Shown: positions 1-8,541, numbered from the stretch's first letter. The stretch is 64,000 bases of DNA from Pelagimonas sp050633425 (GCF_050633425.1 NZ_JBOEGM010000021.1:83138-147137), one strand, 5' to 3'. Notes: a model not told the origin generated them from the letters alone. Numbers and translations: made by a program.

Positions 1-170
1 ACACGCCGTTCAGAAGCCGCATTTCTGAGCCGCCGGTTCTTGTTTTTACCAAAGTGAATAAACGGGACATCGTGACCAAACATCACGTCCTGCACCTCAA
101 TTCCAAGAATTTCTTTCCGGCGCACCCTAGCCAAGCTCGCCCCAATTGGCCGCCAGAAAAGTGACCCCAT
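1..170 (-). pseudogene. Tyrosine recombinase (phage-type integrase) fragment, runs off left edge
   Basis: Read on the minus strand from an ATG at 170, the frame stays open to the edge and gives a segment resembling the catalytic core of tyrosine recombinases: FWRPIGASLARVRRKEILG corresponds to the usual W-P-(L/I)-x-(A/L)-TGAR-xx-E-(I/L) block with its first catalytic Arg, followed by a short strand (PFIHFGK) and NRRLRNAASERR, which matches the N-x-R-R-L-K-T-xx-S-x-R block seen in many proteobacterial integrases. The N-terminal half that should lie at 170-690 is not in one open frame there, so the gene is broken or starts anomalously; the C-terminal His/Tyr part lies outside the window. It sits on the 3' side of tRNA-Gln, the usual position for an island integrase. 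The family call is moderately sure; its functional state is unknown. Confidence 0.55.
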
Positions 171-692
171 GATAATCACGCAACCTGTTTTGTAACGCAG
201 CCTGTCTTGACCACATCCGGCCCGTGTTGGGTGTGCTGAAATCGCGGTAACATTGTCTTCTGAAAACGCGAGCCGAGCGTCGCGTGCACTCTTCAGAACC
301 GCCGCAGCCTGCCTTCGCAACGCAACCATCGGTACAGCTTTGCGCCACTCCTCCCCCGACGGGGCATCTGGCCCAAAATAGCGATCCGCTTGCGTTCCAT
401 ATCGACTATGGATGCTTCGCCACCGGAACTGACAAGCTTGGCGAGAATCTTGGCTGTGTAAACCGCTGACGTACACAGTCTTACCTGCAGATAGTCAGCG
501 CGGATGGCACCGAAGGTAATTGGCCACGCAGCGATTTACCTGTTTCAGCCCGGCCACGGCGACGGTCCATCAGATTCGAAGGCGTCGCAAATTCAGTCCG
601 TAACCGGGCGTGATGCACACATGCGATTCAGCAGGGGCAAACGCCCAGCGGGCACATCTTTGGCCGAACAATATCAGTGAGTTATGAGAAAA
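171..692. other. Gene-poor stretch, probably decayed integrase N-terminal region
   Basis: No convincing intact gene. Short open frames of 60-73 codons on both strands have no recognisable domain. On the minus strand around 350-520 a stretch beginning ADYLQVRL and continuing TSAVYTAKILAKLV looks vaguely like the N-terminal part of integrases (a basic strand followed by an Ala/Arg/Leu-rich helix), but the frame is interrupted. This is the space where an element inserted at the tRNA-Gln 3' end would begin. Confidence 0.3.
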
Positions 693-767
693 TGGCTGGG
701 GTGGTAGGATTCGAACCTACGGTGCACGCTACCAAAAAGCGTTGCCTTACCACTTGGCTACACCCCA
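693..767 (-). tRNA. tRNA-Gln (anticodon UUG)
   Basis: On the minus strand the sequence folds as a full cloverleaf: acceptor TGGGGTG paired with CACCCCA, D-arm GCC...GGC, anticodon stem ACGCT/AGCGT with loop TTTTGGT (anticodon TTG at positions 34-36), T-arm GTAGG-TTCGAAT-CCTAC, discriminator G and an encoded CCA (693-695 on the plus strand read tgg). It decodes CAA and, by wobble, CAG. Its 3' end points left toward the integrase fragment, the orientation expected for a tRNA used as an attachment site. Confidence 0.96.
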
Positions 768-835
768 ACTGTCAGGCGTATTTACGGTGTGAAATCCGTG
801 GGTGCAAGCCCCTCTTTCGAAAAAAAATGCAAAAA

Positions 836-1843
836 TTATTCACCGGCGATGGCACTGGGGTCAGCAGAGGTATTCACCGCTTCCTGATCCTCAAAAAATC
901 GGAACTGCGCCCGCCCGCCACGCTTGGCAGCATACAACGCGATGTCGGCTTGTTCCATTATCCGTGCGGGGTCTTGCTCGCTGCCATCACTGCAATAAAT
1001 CCCAATACTGGCCGAAACGTTGCAGACCTGATCTTCGAAGGGAATCGGCTGTTCAATCCGGGAAATCAAATGCCCCGCGAGGTCTGACAACCTGGCTCGG
1101 TTGGTCAAGGTACTATAAATAATGACAAATTCATCGCCACCGACTCGGGCAGCAGTATCATCCTTACGGGACGTGTCTGCCATCGCGCGTGCGCAGCACC
1201 GCAAAACTTGATCGCCTGCCGCATGGCCCATTGTGTCATTCACCTGCTTAAAGAAATCGAGATCAATATGCATGAGCGAAAAAGGTTGGCCGCTTCGACA
1301 AATCCGGTCCAACACCTGATCGACCGCCCGCCGGTTATGCAGGCCCGTCAATGTATCCGTAAAGGCGCGTTTTTCAGCGGCCACCATCGCCCCTTGTAGC
1401 CGTGTGTTCAGGTTTCGCGACGCATCCATTGCCGCCGATTTCGCTTCAACGAGATAGAGCATTTCAACCGCCAAATCCGTCGGGGCAAAATCCGTGCTCG
1501 TGAGCGCATAATCACGCACGGCGTCGATCACCGCGATGCCAAAAGACATATTGATCACAGCGCCTCCCCGCCCATCCGAGCTTAGCACGCCTTTCAATGG
1601 GGTCCGTACACCGCTACGCAATCGCAAATGCAATTTGCGCCCCTCAGTTTTAAGCAAATCACTCATGCTCAAAACCGAACGTGGCCGGTAAATCTCAAAA
1701 ATTTCCAGAAACCGTTTACCGTCAAGACTTGTCCCCCCGACCTTATGCAAGGTTGGGCCAGCCTGAATAATATGGCCGGTAGAATCCAAAACCGCATGCA
1801 TGGGGCTAAAACGATGCAGCATTTCAATCGGAAATTGGGTCAT
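836..1843 (-). CDS. HNOBA-GGDEF diguanylate cyclase coupled to an H-NOX-like protein
   Basis: 335 aa cytoplasmic protein predicted to make cyclic di-GMP from two GTP. Residues 1 to about 140 look like an HNOBA (haem-NO-binding-associated) domain as in soluble guanylate cyclase: an FxxFE-Y-RPR core near 45-56 and a DFAPTDLAVEMLYLVEAK linker before a short coiled coil. The C-terminal GGDEF domain has DLDFFKQVNDTMGH, an intact GGDEF active site and an RKDD sequence five residues before it, matching the RxxD product-inhibition site. Its ATG overlaps the stop of the upstream H-NOX-like gene by the ATGA arrangement, so the two are translationally coupled and probably form a sensor-output complex. 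No transmembrane segment is seen. The cyclase call is sure; HNOBA is a strong but unaided family recognition. Confidence 0.88.
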   Translation of the reverse strand: MTQFPIEMLHRFSPMHAVLDSTGHIIQAGPTLHKVGGTSLDGKRFLEIFEIYRPRSVLSMSDLLKTEGRKLHLRLRSGVRTPLKGVLSSDGRGGAVINMSFGIAVIDAVRDYALTSTDFAPTDLAVEMLYLVEAKSAAMDASRNLNTRLQGAMVAAEKRAFTDTLTGLHNRRAVDQVLDRICRSGQPFSLMHIDLDFFKQVNDTMGHAAGDQVLRCCARAMADTSRKDDTAARVGGDEFVIIYSTLTNRARLSDLAGHLISRIEQPIPFEDQVCNVSASIGIYCSDGSEQDPARIMEQADIALYAAKRGGRAQFRFFEDQEAVNTSADPSAIAGE

Positions 1844-2445
1844 GATGCCTCTTCCGCTTGGGGCGCTATGGCCAGTTCAAAATCGCGTCCTTCGGCATAG
1901 GCGGTTTCGACAACGGTAATCTCAATCATCTGCAACCCGGCTCCACCGTCTCCATTATGGTCCATCAATGCCAAAGCCCCGTAATCATCCGCCATAGCCC
2001 GCAACAGCCCCGCCATCACATGCACAAATCCGGGCAAATGGCCGTCAATTTTCAACTGAAACTGATTTATGGTGTGATCACGGAGCTCAAGATCGGGCAA
2101 ATCCAGATCGGCAACAGCCAGCCGGGCCCGATCGGGTAAATCATCAAGGGAATGCAAGAATTCGATGAAATCGACCCCGCCAAATCGCAACAGTCGGCGC
2201 AAGCCTTCGCAATTTGGGTGCGACACCAAGTAAGTCCCAATATCTTCCAAAAACGCGTCGCTGGGTTTGCCTAAAACAGCGCTGGCCGAGTTCACCACAT
2301 CGGTAAAGATGTCCTCGTCATAATTCAGCATCGCTTCAAAATCCGTCCCCTCAAGGGAGGCATGCGCCGCAATATTCCGCCAGGGTTCTGGACCATAGGT
2401 GTCCTGCACGAAAACCTGAAGGGTCTTCAAAATCAGTCCGTGCAT
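1840..2445 (-). CDS. H-NOX (HNOB) domain protein with apparent loss of haem-ligand residues
   Basis: 201 aa, beginning MHGLI as most bacterial H-NOX proteins do, with the usual length and helix pattern (FGGVDFIEFLHSLDD near 127-141). Canonical H-NOX proteins bind haem through a proximal His in an (L/M)D-x-(L/V)-H motif and a Y-x-S-x-R propionate clamp. Here the first reads SLDDLPDRA, with Pro where His is expected, and the second reads FQLKIDGH, lacking Tyr, Ser and Arg. A His occurs six residues before the expected ligand. The protein may therefore bind haem differently, bind another ligand, or be a haem-free regulator of the overlapping GGDEF gene downstream. The start has GGAG about eight bases upstream. 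Family sure, haem state inferred from a remembered alignment. Confidence 0.85.
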   Translation of the reverse strand: MHGLILKTLQVFVQDTYGPEPWRNIAAHASLEGTDFEAMLNYDEDIFTDVVNSASAVLGKPSDAFLEDIGTYLVSHPNCEGLRRLLRFGGVDFIEFLHSLDDLPDRARLAVADLDLPDLELRDHTINQFQLKIDGHLPGFVHVMAGLLRAMADDYGALALMDHNGDGGAGLQMIEITVVETAYAEGRDFELAIAPQAEEAS

Positions 2446-2511
2446 GATATCTCCGCCTTCTTGCCTTTGGGGAAAGATGGGGGAATGACCCTTAATTTGA
2501 AGGTAACATCT

Positions 2512-4227
2512 TCAATTGTGCACAAATAAGATGCGGCCGTTTATGGTTAGGCTTGGCACTTGCGTTGACGTAAAAGCCCCCTCGCCGTTGTGAACCGCAA
2601 TCAGATCCTCTTGCTGTAGCGTCCCGGCACCGCGCGCACTCAAAGCCCCGACATTCTTGTTTTCCAGCCGCACCTGGCCGCCTCGCAGCGAAATGGCGCG
2701 AACCGATAAATACGGGGTGTCATTTAGCAAAACCAAGCCCGACGGCGAAGATTGATCTGGCAGTAAGTCACCCAAGATCAACGCGCATCCCGGTCCACCA
2801 GTGACCGGGCGACGACAGGCCCGCAGCCAATCCCGGACATCTGCCAAAGACAATGCCGCAAACGCGGTGTCGGCCAAGACCTGCTCTGGGTAGACTGGTA
2901 AAATAGCGGCCAATTCCTTGCGAATCTCTGCTTCCTGCATCTGAAGCGAAACCGGCCTCTCCATGATCTCATCGACGGCATAGGCCAAATCTGGGCGCAA
3001 CAGCGACAGTCGCTCAAGCGCCTCTTCTCCGGGGTTCCCCCAATCCTGCCCCATCTCCCGTAGTGGCAGTTTCACGGCGCTCGCCCCTTGGACCGCCCGC
3101 ATCGTTTGTGACAGGGCGGAAATGCGTTCCGGGACCACAAGGGGCGTCAACCAGATTAACGCCACAGCCAGACATGCGACTGCCAGCCCGGAATTCACCT
3201 CGCGGATACGGGCCATCCAATCGCCCCGCAACAGCACCGACAGCGCATAGGCGATCCCATAAATCAACAAAACCGCCGCCGCTGTCACCGCCATCAGGCG
3301 CGCCGGGGTCCAGCCATATTGCGCAACCCGCAACCAAATGGCCCAGGTTGCCAAGCCCGCCAAAACAGGCAACGCCAGCGCCATCAAGGCCACGCAGATC
3401 CGCAAAAAGGGGGATTGGGTTTCGCTGTCTGGACCGGCATCAATCCCGGCGCTGATCATCAAAAGCCCCGCCAAACAAAAGCTGATTAGGGTCATCGCCC
3501 CAGACAGACCGTGCAAAACCTCGCCCCATCCGCGAAGAGGCACCGCCACCACAAAGACAAGCGACACTCCCAACACAAAGGGCAGAAAAAACCGCAACAG
3601 CTGCACCGCCAATGTCGGTGACAAATCATCCGACAAGCTGCGCGCGACGCCCATAGCGATGCCGTAAACCGCACCAGTCATCACCCAAGCCAGCACAGAG
3701 TATTCGCCAATCGCGATGATCAACTCAATCCCAACAAGGCGCAAAACCGCATCCGATAGGGCCATCACCGCCCAGAACATCACAGTAAAGAACAGCGCCA
3801 CAACATGGCGGACGACAATCTGCCAACTGTTCTGGAACAACACGGCATAGCGGGTCAGCCCCGCCTCGCCTGTTGCCGCTAAAAACGGGGTCGCGATCAG
3901 AAGGGTCAGACCAAAGCAAAACTGAGGATAGAGCAGGCTCAAAAACCCATCGACCGTTTCATGTCGCCCCGCGGCCCACCAAATCGCAGCGCCAAGACCC
4001 AATGCTATAGGCACCGCCATCAAACAGGCTTTGCCCCCGCCTCGCCCCCCATAAAGAGACAAGACCATGGCACTAAGCGCCGCCCCGCCGCTGCCCACAA
4101 AAAGCAGGCCGCGCTGATCCAAAACCTCGCTTGAAACGGCCTCGCTCAAAAACCAGGCTCCAAAGCCGGTCCAGCCTCCAAAGGCCAAAAGAGGCAGAAA
4201 TAGCCGCAACATTGAGGAAGAAAACAT
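2512..4227 (-). CDS. DUF4153 polytopic membrane protein
   Basis: 571 aa. The first two thirds are a series of about ten hydrophobic segments (FLPLLAFGGWTGFG, ALSAMVLSLYGG, CFGLTLLIATPFLAA and so on), matching the DUF4153 family of inner-membrane proteins of unknown function. Residues from about 395 on form a soluble, probably periplasmic, domain with two Cys-containing segments (ACRRPVTGGPGCALIL) and a beta-rich tail. I chose the ATG at 4227 rather than the in-frame GTG three codons earlier because AAGAAGG then lies at normal spacing. It stands between the MttB-family gene upstream and the H-NOX gene downstream on the same strand with gaps of about 70-80 bases; function is unknown. Confidence 0.8.
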   Translation of the reverse strand: MFSSSMLRLFLPLLAFGGWTGFGAWFLSEAVSSEVLDQRGLLFVGSGGAALSAMVLSLYGGRGGGKACLMAVPIALGLGAAIWWAAGRHETVDGFLSLLYPQFCFGLTLLIATPFLAATGEAGLTRYAVLFQNSWQIVVRHVVALFFTVMFWAVMALSDAVLRLVGIELIIAIGEYSVLAWVMTGAVYGIAMGVARSLSDDLSPTLAVQLLRFFLPFVLGVSLVFVVAVPLRGWGEVLHGLSGAMTLISFCLAGLLMISAGIDAGPDSETQSPFLRICVALMALALPVLAGLATWAIWLRVAQYGWTPARLMAVTAAAVLLIYGIAYALSVLLRGDWMARIREVNSGLAVACLAVALIWLTPLVVPERISALSQTMRAVQGASAVKLPLREMGQDWGNPGEEALERLSLLRPDLAYAVDEIMERPVSLQMQEAEIRKELAAILPVYPEQVLADTAFAALSLADVRDWLRACRRPVTGGPGCALILGDLLPDQSSPSGLVLLNDTPYLSVRAISLRGGQVRLENKNVGALSARGAGTLQQEDLIAVHNGEGAFTSTQVPSLTINGRILFVHN

Positions 4228-4305
4228 GGCGAACACCTTCTTTCCACAGCAGCATCGCGCAGCCCTATGTCAAAGGCAAGCCAAGCTCCTGCGGCACTGT
4301 CGCCC

Positions 4306-5889
4306 CTAGAAATCCGTCGGCGCGCCGCCCTCTTCTTTGCGTCGCGCCACAAAGGCCGATAGCTCTTCGTGAATGGCCGGGTCTAACGCCGGTGCCTCAA
4401 ATTCCGCCAAAATCCTTTTGTAAATGCCATGTGCACGTTCCGGGGTCCAAACCGCACCGGCCGCCTCCCAGGCCTCAAAGTTCTTCCAATCCGACAAAAA
4501 CGGCTGGTGAAAGGCGGTTTCATAGCGATCTTGCGTATGCTGCACCCCAAAGAAATGCCCGTTTGGCCCGACCTCTCGGATCGTCTCAACTGCCAAAGCA
4601 TCGTCTGAAACATCCCAGACCTCTGGCTCCATGTAGCGCTGAATTTGGCTCAAAACCTCACAATCCATGACGAATTTCTCGGGCGAGGCAATCAGCCCGC
4701 CCTCAAGCCATCCGGCGGCATGATACACCATATCCGTACCGCTTTGCACCGCTGCCCACAGGCTGTGCTCGGTCTCCCACATCGCCTGCCCATCGGGAAC
4801 ATTGGCGGCACATACACCGCTGGATCGCATGGGCATTCCGTAAAAACGGGCCATCTGCCCGGTGATCTGCGTGGCGCGCATATATTCCGGCGTCCCAAAG
4901 GCCGGGGCCCCGGTTTTCATATCCACATTTGACGTGAAAGTGCCGATCATACAGGGCACACCGGGGTTGATGGCCTGCGCCAAGACCACCGCCGCCAAGG
5001 CTTCTGCCAGCGATTGAACCACCGCGCCCGACATGGTCACCGGTGCCATCGCCCCGGCCAATGTGAACGGTGTCACCACCAAGGCCTGCCCTCGGCGCGC
5101 CATCCGCATCCAACCATCCAGCATCGGATGGTCGTGTTTCAGCGGCGATGTCGAATTGATGTTGGTATACATCCGCGGTGTCGCGTCAAATTCCTCATGG
5201 CTCAGACCCGCAGCGATCCGCACCATCTCCATCCCATCTTCAACCCGCTCCTGACCCAACGAATATACATGCATAACTTTGTCGCTCAGGGTCAGCTTGT
5301 CATACATCGCATCCAAATGGCGCACCCGCGGATGCAGGTCGATCGGCTCAACCGGATAGCCGCCGCAAAAATGCATAACGTTAAAATACTGTGTCAGCTT
5401 CAGCAGATTGCGGAAATGTGCGCGGGTGCCGGGCACCTTGCGTCCGATCTCAAGGTCCCAGTAATTGGGCGGTGAGGACACATTCCCAAACAGGATATGC
5501 CCGGTCCCAAGCGACACTTGCCGCTCTGGATTGCGCGGGGTCACGGTAAAGCGGCTCGGAGCTTTGCCGATCAACTCCATCACCAGCTCGCGGCTCATCC
5601 GAACGTTCTCACCGCGCACGTCACAACCTGCCCGTTTAAGGATTTTCACCGCCTCAGGATTGAGGAACTCAATCCCGATGTCCTCAAGAATCTGCATCGT
5701 GGCGTTGTGAACCCGTTCCACGCCTTCGGGCGTCAACGGCTCCGTCGGGCGGTCGCGATTGACCATCGGCCGCCAGGGCTTTTGCTCAATGGCTTTCATT
5801 CCGCGACGCGCAGCGTTCCCGGCGCGCCCACCGCCGCGGCGACGCCCCGACGATGTCGGCTCATTTTGGGCAGGTTCAGCATCAGACAT
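4306..5889 (-). CDS. Trimethylamine methyltransferase (MttB) superfamily protein, non-pyrrolysine
   Basis: 527 aa. After a low-complexity Arg/Gly N-terminus (RRRGGGRAGNAARRG) the protein has the conserved N-terminal helix of the family (LTPEGVERVHNATMQILEDIGIEFLNPEA) and its TIM-barrel body (HFCGGYPVEPIDL, TNINSTSPLKHDHPMLDGW, GTFTSNVDMKTGAPAFGTPEY). No amber codon interrupts the frame, so this is a non-pyrrolysine homologue; characterised members (for example MtgB) demethylate quaternary amines such as glycine betaine onto a corrinoid protein. No corrinoid protein or reactivase is nearby, so substrate and partner are unknown. The start at 5889 is preceded by AAGGGAG. It is not clearly in an operon with the HAD gene, from which it is separated by about 100 bases. 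Confidence 0.9.
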   Translation of the reverse strand: MSDAEPAQNEPTSSGRRRGGGRAGNAARRGMKAIEQKPWRPMVNRDRPTEPLTPEGVERVHNATMQILEDIGIEFLNPEAVKILKRAGCDVRGENVRMSRELVMELIGKAPSRFTVTPRNPERQVSLGTGHILFGNVSSPPNYWDLEIGRKVPGTRAHFRNLLKLTQYFNVMHFCGGYPVEPIDLHPRVRHLDAMYDKLTLSDKVMHVYSLGQERVEDGMEMVRIAAGLSHEEFDATPRMYTNINSTSPLKHDHPMLDGWMRMARRGQALVVTPFTLAGAMAPVTMSGAVVQSLAEALAAVVLAQAINPGVPCMIGTFTSNVDMKTGAPAFGTPEYMRATQITGQMARFYGMPMRSSGVCAANVPDGQAMWETEHSLWAAVQSGTDMVYHAAGWLEGGLIASPEKFVMDCEVLSQIQRYMEPEVWDVSDDALAVETIREVGPNGHFFGVQHTQDRYETAFHQPFLSDWKNFEAWEAAGAVWTPERAHGIYKRILAEFEAPALDPAIHEELSAFVARRKEEGGAPTDF

Positions 5890-5987
5890 GGCAGGCTCCC
5901 TTGCTTTGCCCTCCATGACACAGGGCGAAACCGCCTATCGCCTGCCCGTTTGCGACACTTTTGGTCGCGTTTGCCGTTCACATCACC

Positions 5988-6686
5988 TCAGTCCAAGGTA
6001 ACCCAGCCCAGCAAACCGCCAATATCGGGCATGACAATATCCGCCAAGGGGGCCAAATCTGCCTCAGTTGCAGGGCCGGTCAACACGCCCACCGTCTGCA
6101 TGCCAGCGGCGCGCCCCGCGATCAAATCGTGGCGGCTGTCGCCCACCATTATGACCCGATCCGGCGCGATATTTGTCGCCACCGAAAACGCCAGCAACGG
6201 GTCCGGGTCAGGCTTGGCCCCATACCCGCTGTCAAAGCCTGCGACAAAGTCAAACATGCCCTCAACTCCGGCGGTCCGCAGATGCGACCGCGCTGCAAAC
6301 TCTGTGTCATTCGTCATGACGCCCAACGCCATTTCCAGAGCGGCCAGCTGTGCCAGAAACGGCACCAAAGGCACCGCCTCAGAGAGCGGAGCCTGCGCCG
6401 CAGCCCGCATCAAATACAGCTCCACCTCTTCAACCGACTGACCCGGCAAAGCCCGCGCCAAACACTCCGCCGCCTCGCGGTTTGTCCCCGCAATGATAGG
6501 GCTATCAGGGCGAAACTTTTTGTCGGTCAAATCATAGCCTGCCGAGATCGCCATCGCCTCTTGCAAACCGGGGTCGCCGCCAGACAATTCCGCAATCGCC
6601 TCGCCGCCCCAGACATCCCATGTGGCCCCAAAATCAAACAACGTGCCATCTTTGTCGAACAGCACCGCATCCGCGCGCAATTTCAT
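5988..6686 (-). CDS. HAD-family hydrolase (phosphoglycolate phosphatase-like)
   Basis: 232 aa cytoplasmic phosphatase-like protein. HAD motif I is DKDGTLFDF near residue 11 (nucleophile and acid-base Asp both present), motif II lies in MTNDTEF, motif III is the Lys of GYGAKPDP, and motif IV is MVGDSRHDL. The helical cap between motifs I and II fits the Gph/YjjG type. The ATG at 6686 overlaps the stop of the DUF3572 gene as ATGA, so I prefer it to the TTG two codons upstream. In rhodobacters this pair is common. The physiological substrate cannot be read from sequence. Confidence 0.87.
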   Translation of the reverse strand: MKLRADAVLFDKDGTLFDFGATWDVWGGEAIAELSGGDPGLQEAMAISAGYDLTDKKFRPDSPIIAGTNREAAECLARALPGQSVEEVELYLMRAAAQAPLSEAVPLVPFLAQLAALEMALGVMTNDTEFAARSHLRTAGVEGMFDFVAGFDSGYGAKPDPDPLLAFSVATNIAPDRVIMVGDSRHDLIAGRAAGMQTVGVLTGPATEADLAPLADIVMPDIGGLLGWVTLD

Positions 6687-6970
6687 GTCCAATGCACCTG
6701 TCCACCGCCGGGCAAAACGGCGCGGGCCTGCATGATCCTGTCGTAAGGTATATTTTGCATGTCACAAAAAGCGATCACCCACGCATCGTCCATCATCAAA
6801 AAATCCAATACCGAGGCCTGAAAAACCGGGTCCTGCAAACTTGAGCGAAAGTCCGCTTCTGATGCGCCTGTAGATCCGGTAAACACCGGAAAAAGCTCAT
6901 CATTTGCGGCCAACCAGGCCACCGCTTGCAGGCCAATTGTTTCAGCCGCTTCAAGAGAAAGTGTCTTCAT
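6683..6970 (-). CDS. DUF3572 family protein
   Basis: 95 aa, conserved in alphaproteobacteria, function unknown. The N-terminal AAETIGLQAVAWLAANDELF and the following helix pattern (ADFRSSLQDPVFQASVLDFLMMDDAWVIAFC) match DUF3572. I start it at the ATG at 6970, where the family normally begins, not at the GTG ten codons earlier. No signal peptide or membrane segment. It overlaps the HAD phosphatase by ATGA and is divergent from the pleD-like gene at 7075, about 100 bases away. Confidence 0.8.
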   Translation of the reverse strand: MKTLSLEAAETIGLQAVAWLAANDELFPVFTGSTGASEADFRSSLQDPVFQASVLDFLMMDDAWVIAFCDMQNIPYDRIMQARAVLPGGGQVHWT

Positions 6971-7074
6971 GATCAAATCCCGAAAGGGTTTCTTAACCAA
7001 TCTTCATCAAATCTGACTCAACGAAGAAGTGCAAGCAGGCGCTTAAGTGTGCCCAAGCGCGAGGATGATCTTAT

Positions 7075-8541
7075 ATGACAGGCCGAATTCTAGTGGTCGA
7101 CGCGGTGCCGACGAACCGAATCATTCTTCGGGTCAAACTGTCGGCGGCTTTTTATGAAGTGATGCAAGCGGCGTCTGGCAAGGCGGCGCTCGCGATGATG
7201 AAAAAAGCCAAGCCAGATCTGGTGATTACCGCCTCTGATCTGCCCGACATGACGGGCCGGGCGCTGGTCACGGCGTTGCGCCGCTTTGACAAGGGTGTGC
7301 GCCTTCCCGTTGTGATGCTTCACAACGATGATGATCCGGGCGAGCGTTTGGCCTCTCTTGCGGCTGGGGCGGACGATGTCTTGGCCCGCCCGATTGATGA
7401 TCTGGTCATGCTCGCACGCTTGCGTTCCCTGCTGCGTGCCCGAGACGCCGAAGCCGAATTGCAGCTGCGTGATGATACCCGCCGCGCTCTTGGTCTTGCG
7501 GAGCAAAGCGCCGAATTCACCACCCCTGCCAATGTGGCTCTGATCGCAACCGGACGTCAGCCAGAGGCGGAAAAAATCGTCGCCGATCTCGGGGCGGAAC
7601 TGCGTGATCGGATTGAATTGGTCAAGCCGGACGACGCCTTGCGCGAACGCAAACCCACGCCTGACGTCATCGTCATCGCCGAAGGCCCCGGTGGCCAGAG
7701 CGAGGGGCTGACATTGCTCGCACAAATGCGCGCCAGCACCCTCACCCGGCATGCATCACTCATCTATGTTGCCCAGCCCCATCAGCGCCGCGAAGCCGCC
7801 AGCGCCCTTGATATGGGAGCCAATGATCTTTTGGCCGGTGGCCTTGATCTTCAAGAGCTTAGCTTGCGGCTGAAAAAGCAAATTGAACGCAAGCGAACCG
7901 CGGATCGGCTGCGGGCCAATATGCAAGACGGTTTGCGCGCCGCCGTCACGGACCCTTTGACGGGCCTCTATAACCGCCGCTACACCATCCCCCACCTTGC
8001 CCGCCTGGCCGAGCGGTCCGCCCGTCAGGGCCGCCCCTATGCGCTTCTGGTGGCCGATCTTGACCACTTCAAGCAGGTCAATGATGAATTTGGGCACCCT
8101 GCTGGCGATGCTGTTCTGGTCGCCCTTGCCCAGCGCCTCAAAGACAACCTGCGGGCCGCTGATCTGGTCGCCCGTTGGGGTGGCGAAGAGTTCCTGATCG
8201 CCATGCCCGACACCGGCCGTGTCGCAGCCCAGCGCACCGCTGAACGGCTCTGTCAAATTATGTCAGAACACCCCGTCATGTTGCCCGGTGGTGATCGCAT
8301 CACTGTCACCCTCAGCATCGGCGTCTCGACTTCGGGTCGTCAGGGGGATGCCACTCCGTCCGAGCTTATTGAGCGCGCGGACAAAGCCCTATACGTCGCC
8401 AAGGATCGCGGTCGCAACACCGTGGTCATGGCAGACCGGGTCACGCCTATGCCGCGCCGCAATGGCCCCTCTGCGCCCAATGGACAGGCCCCTTTTTCAA
8501 CGCCCGGCGACCCTCGCCACATTGGACGCAGCCCAAGCTAA
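7075..8541 (+). CDS. pleD: PleD-type diguanylate cyclase: two receiver domains plus GGDEF
   Basis: 488 aa, the usual length and order for PleD: receiver 1 (1-120), degenerate receiver 2 (about 150-280) and GGDEF domain (about 300-460). The GGDEF domain has DLDHFKQVNDEFGH, the catalytic GGEEF and an RAAD inhibition site five residues earlier. In receiver 1 the acidic pair is VVDAVPTNR (second Asp replaced by Ala) and the expected phospho-acceptor block reads ITASDLPDM, with Ala where the Asp four residues before Pro should be. Receiver 1 may thus not be phosphorylated in the usual way. In Caulobacter PleD controls the motile-to-sessile switch. It stands alone, divergent from DUF3572-HAD. Confidence 0.9.
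   Translation: MTGRILVVDAVPTNRIILRVKLSAAFYEVMQAASGKAALAMMKKAKPDLVITASDLPDMTGRALVTALRRFDKGVRLPVVMLHNDDDPGERLASLAAGADDVLARPIDDLVMLARLRSLLRARDAEAELQLRDDTRRALGLAEQSAEFTTPANVALIATGRQPEAEKIVADLGAELRDRIELVKPDDALRERKPTPDVIVIAEGPGGQSEGLTLLAQMRASTLTRHASLIYVAQPHQRREAASALDMGANDLLAGGLDLQELSLRLKKQIERKRTADRLRANMQDGLRAAVTDPLTGLYNRRYTIPHLARLAERSARQGRPYALLVADLDHFKQVNDEFGHPAGDAVLVALAQRLKDNLRAADLVARWGGEEFLIAMPDTGRVAAQRTAERLCQIMSEHPVMLPGGDRITVTLSIGVSTSGRQGDATPSELIERADKALYVAKDRGRNTVVMADRVTPMPRRNGPSAPNGQAPFSTPGDPRHIGRSPS

Noticed and set aside
677..1087. Plus-strand open frame over tRNA-Gln and the GGDEF gene end
   Set aside because: It crosses a certain tRNA and the end of a certain cyclase gene on the other strand.
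1840..2445. Calling the H-NOX protein a standard NO sensor
   Set aside because: The proximal His and Y-x-S-x-R motif are not visible, so haem-NO sensing cannot be assumed.
4306..5889. Pyrrolysine-containing TMA methyltransferase
   Set aside because: No in-frame TAG occurs and no pyl genes are seen, so it is the non-pyrrolysine type.
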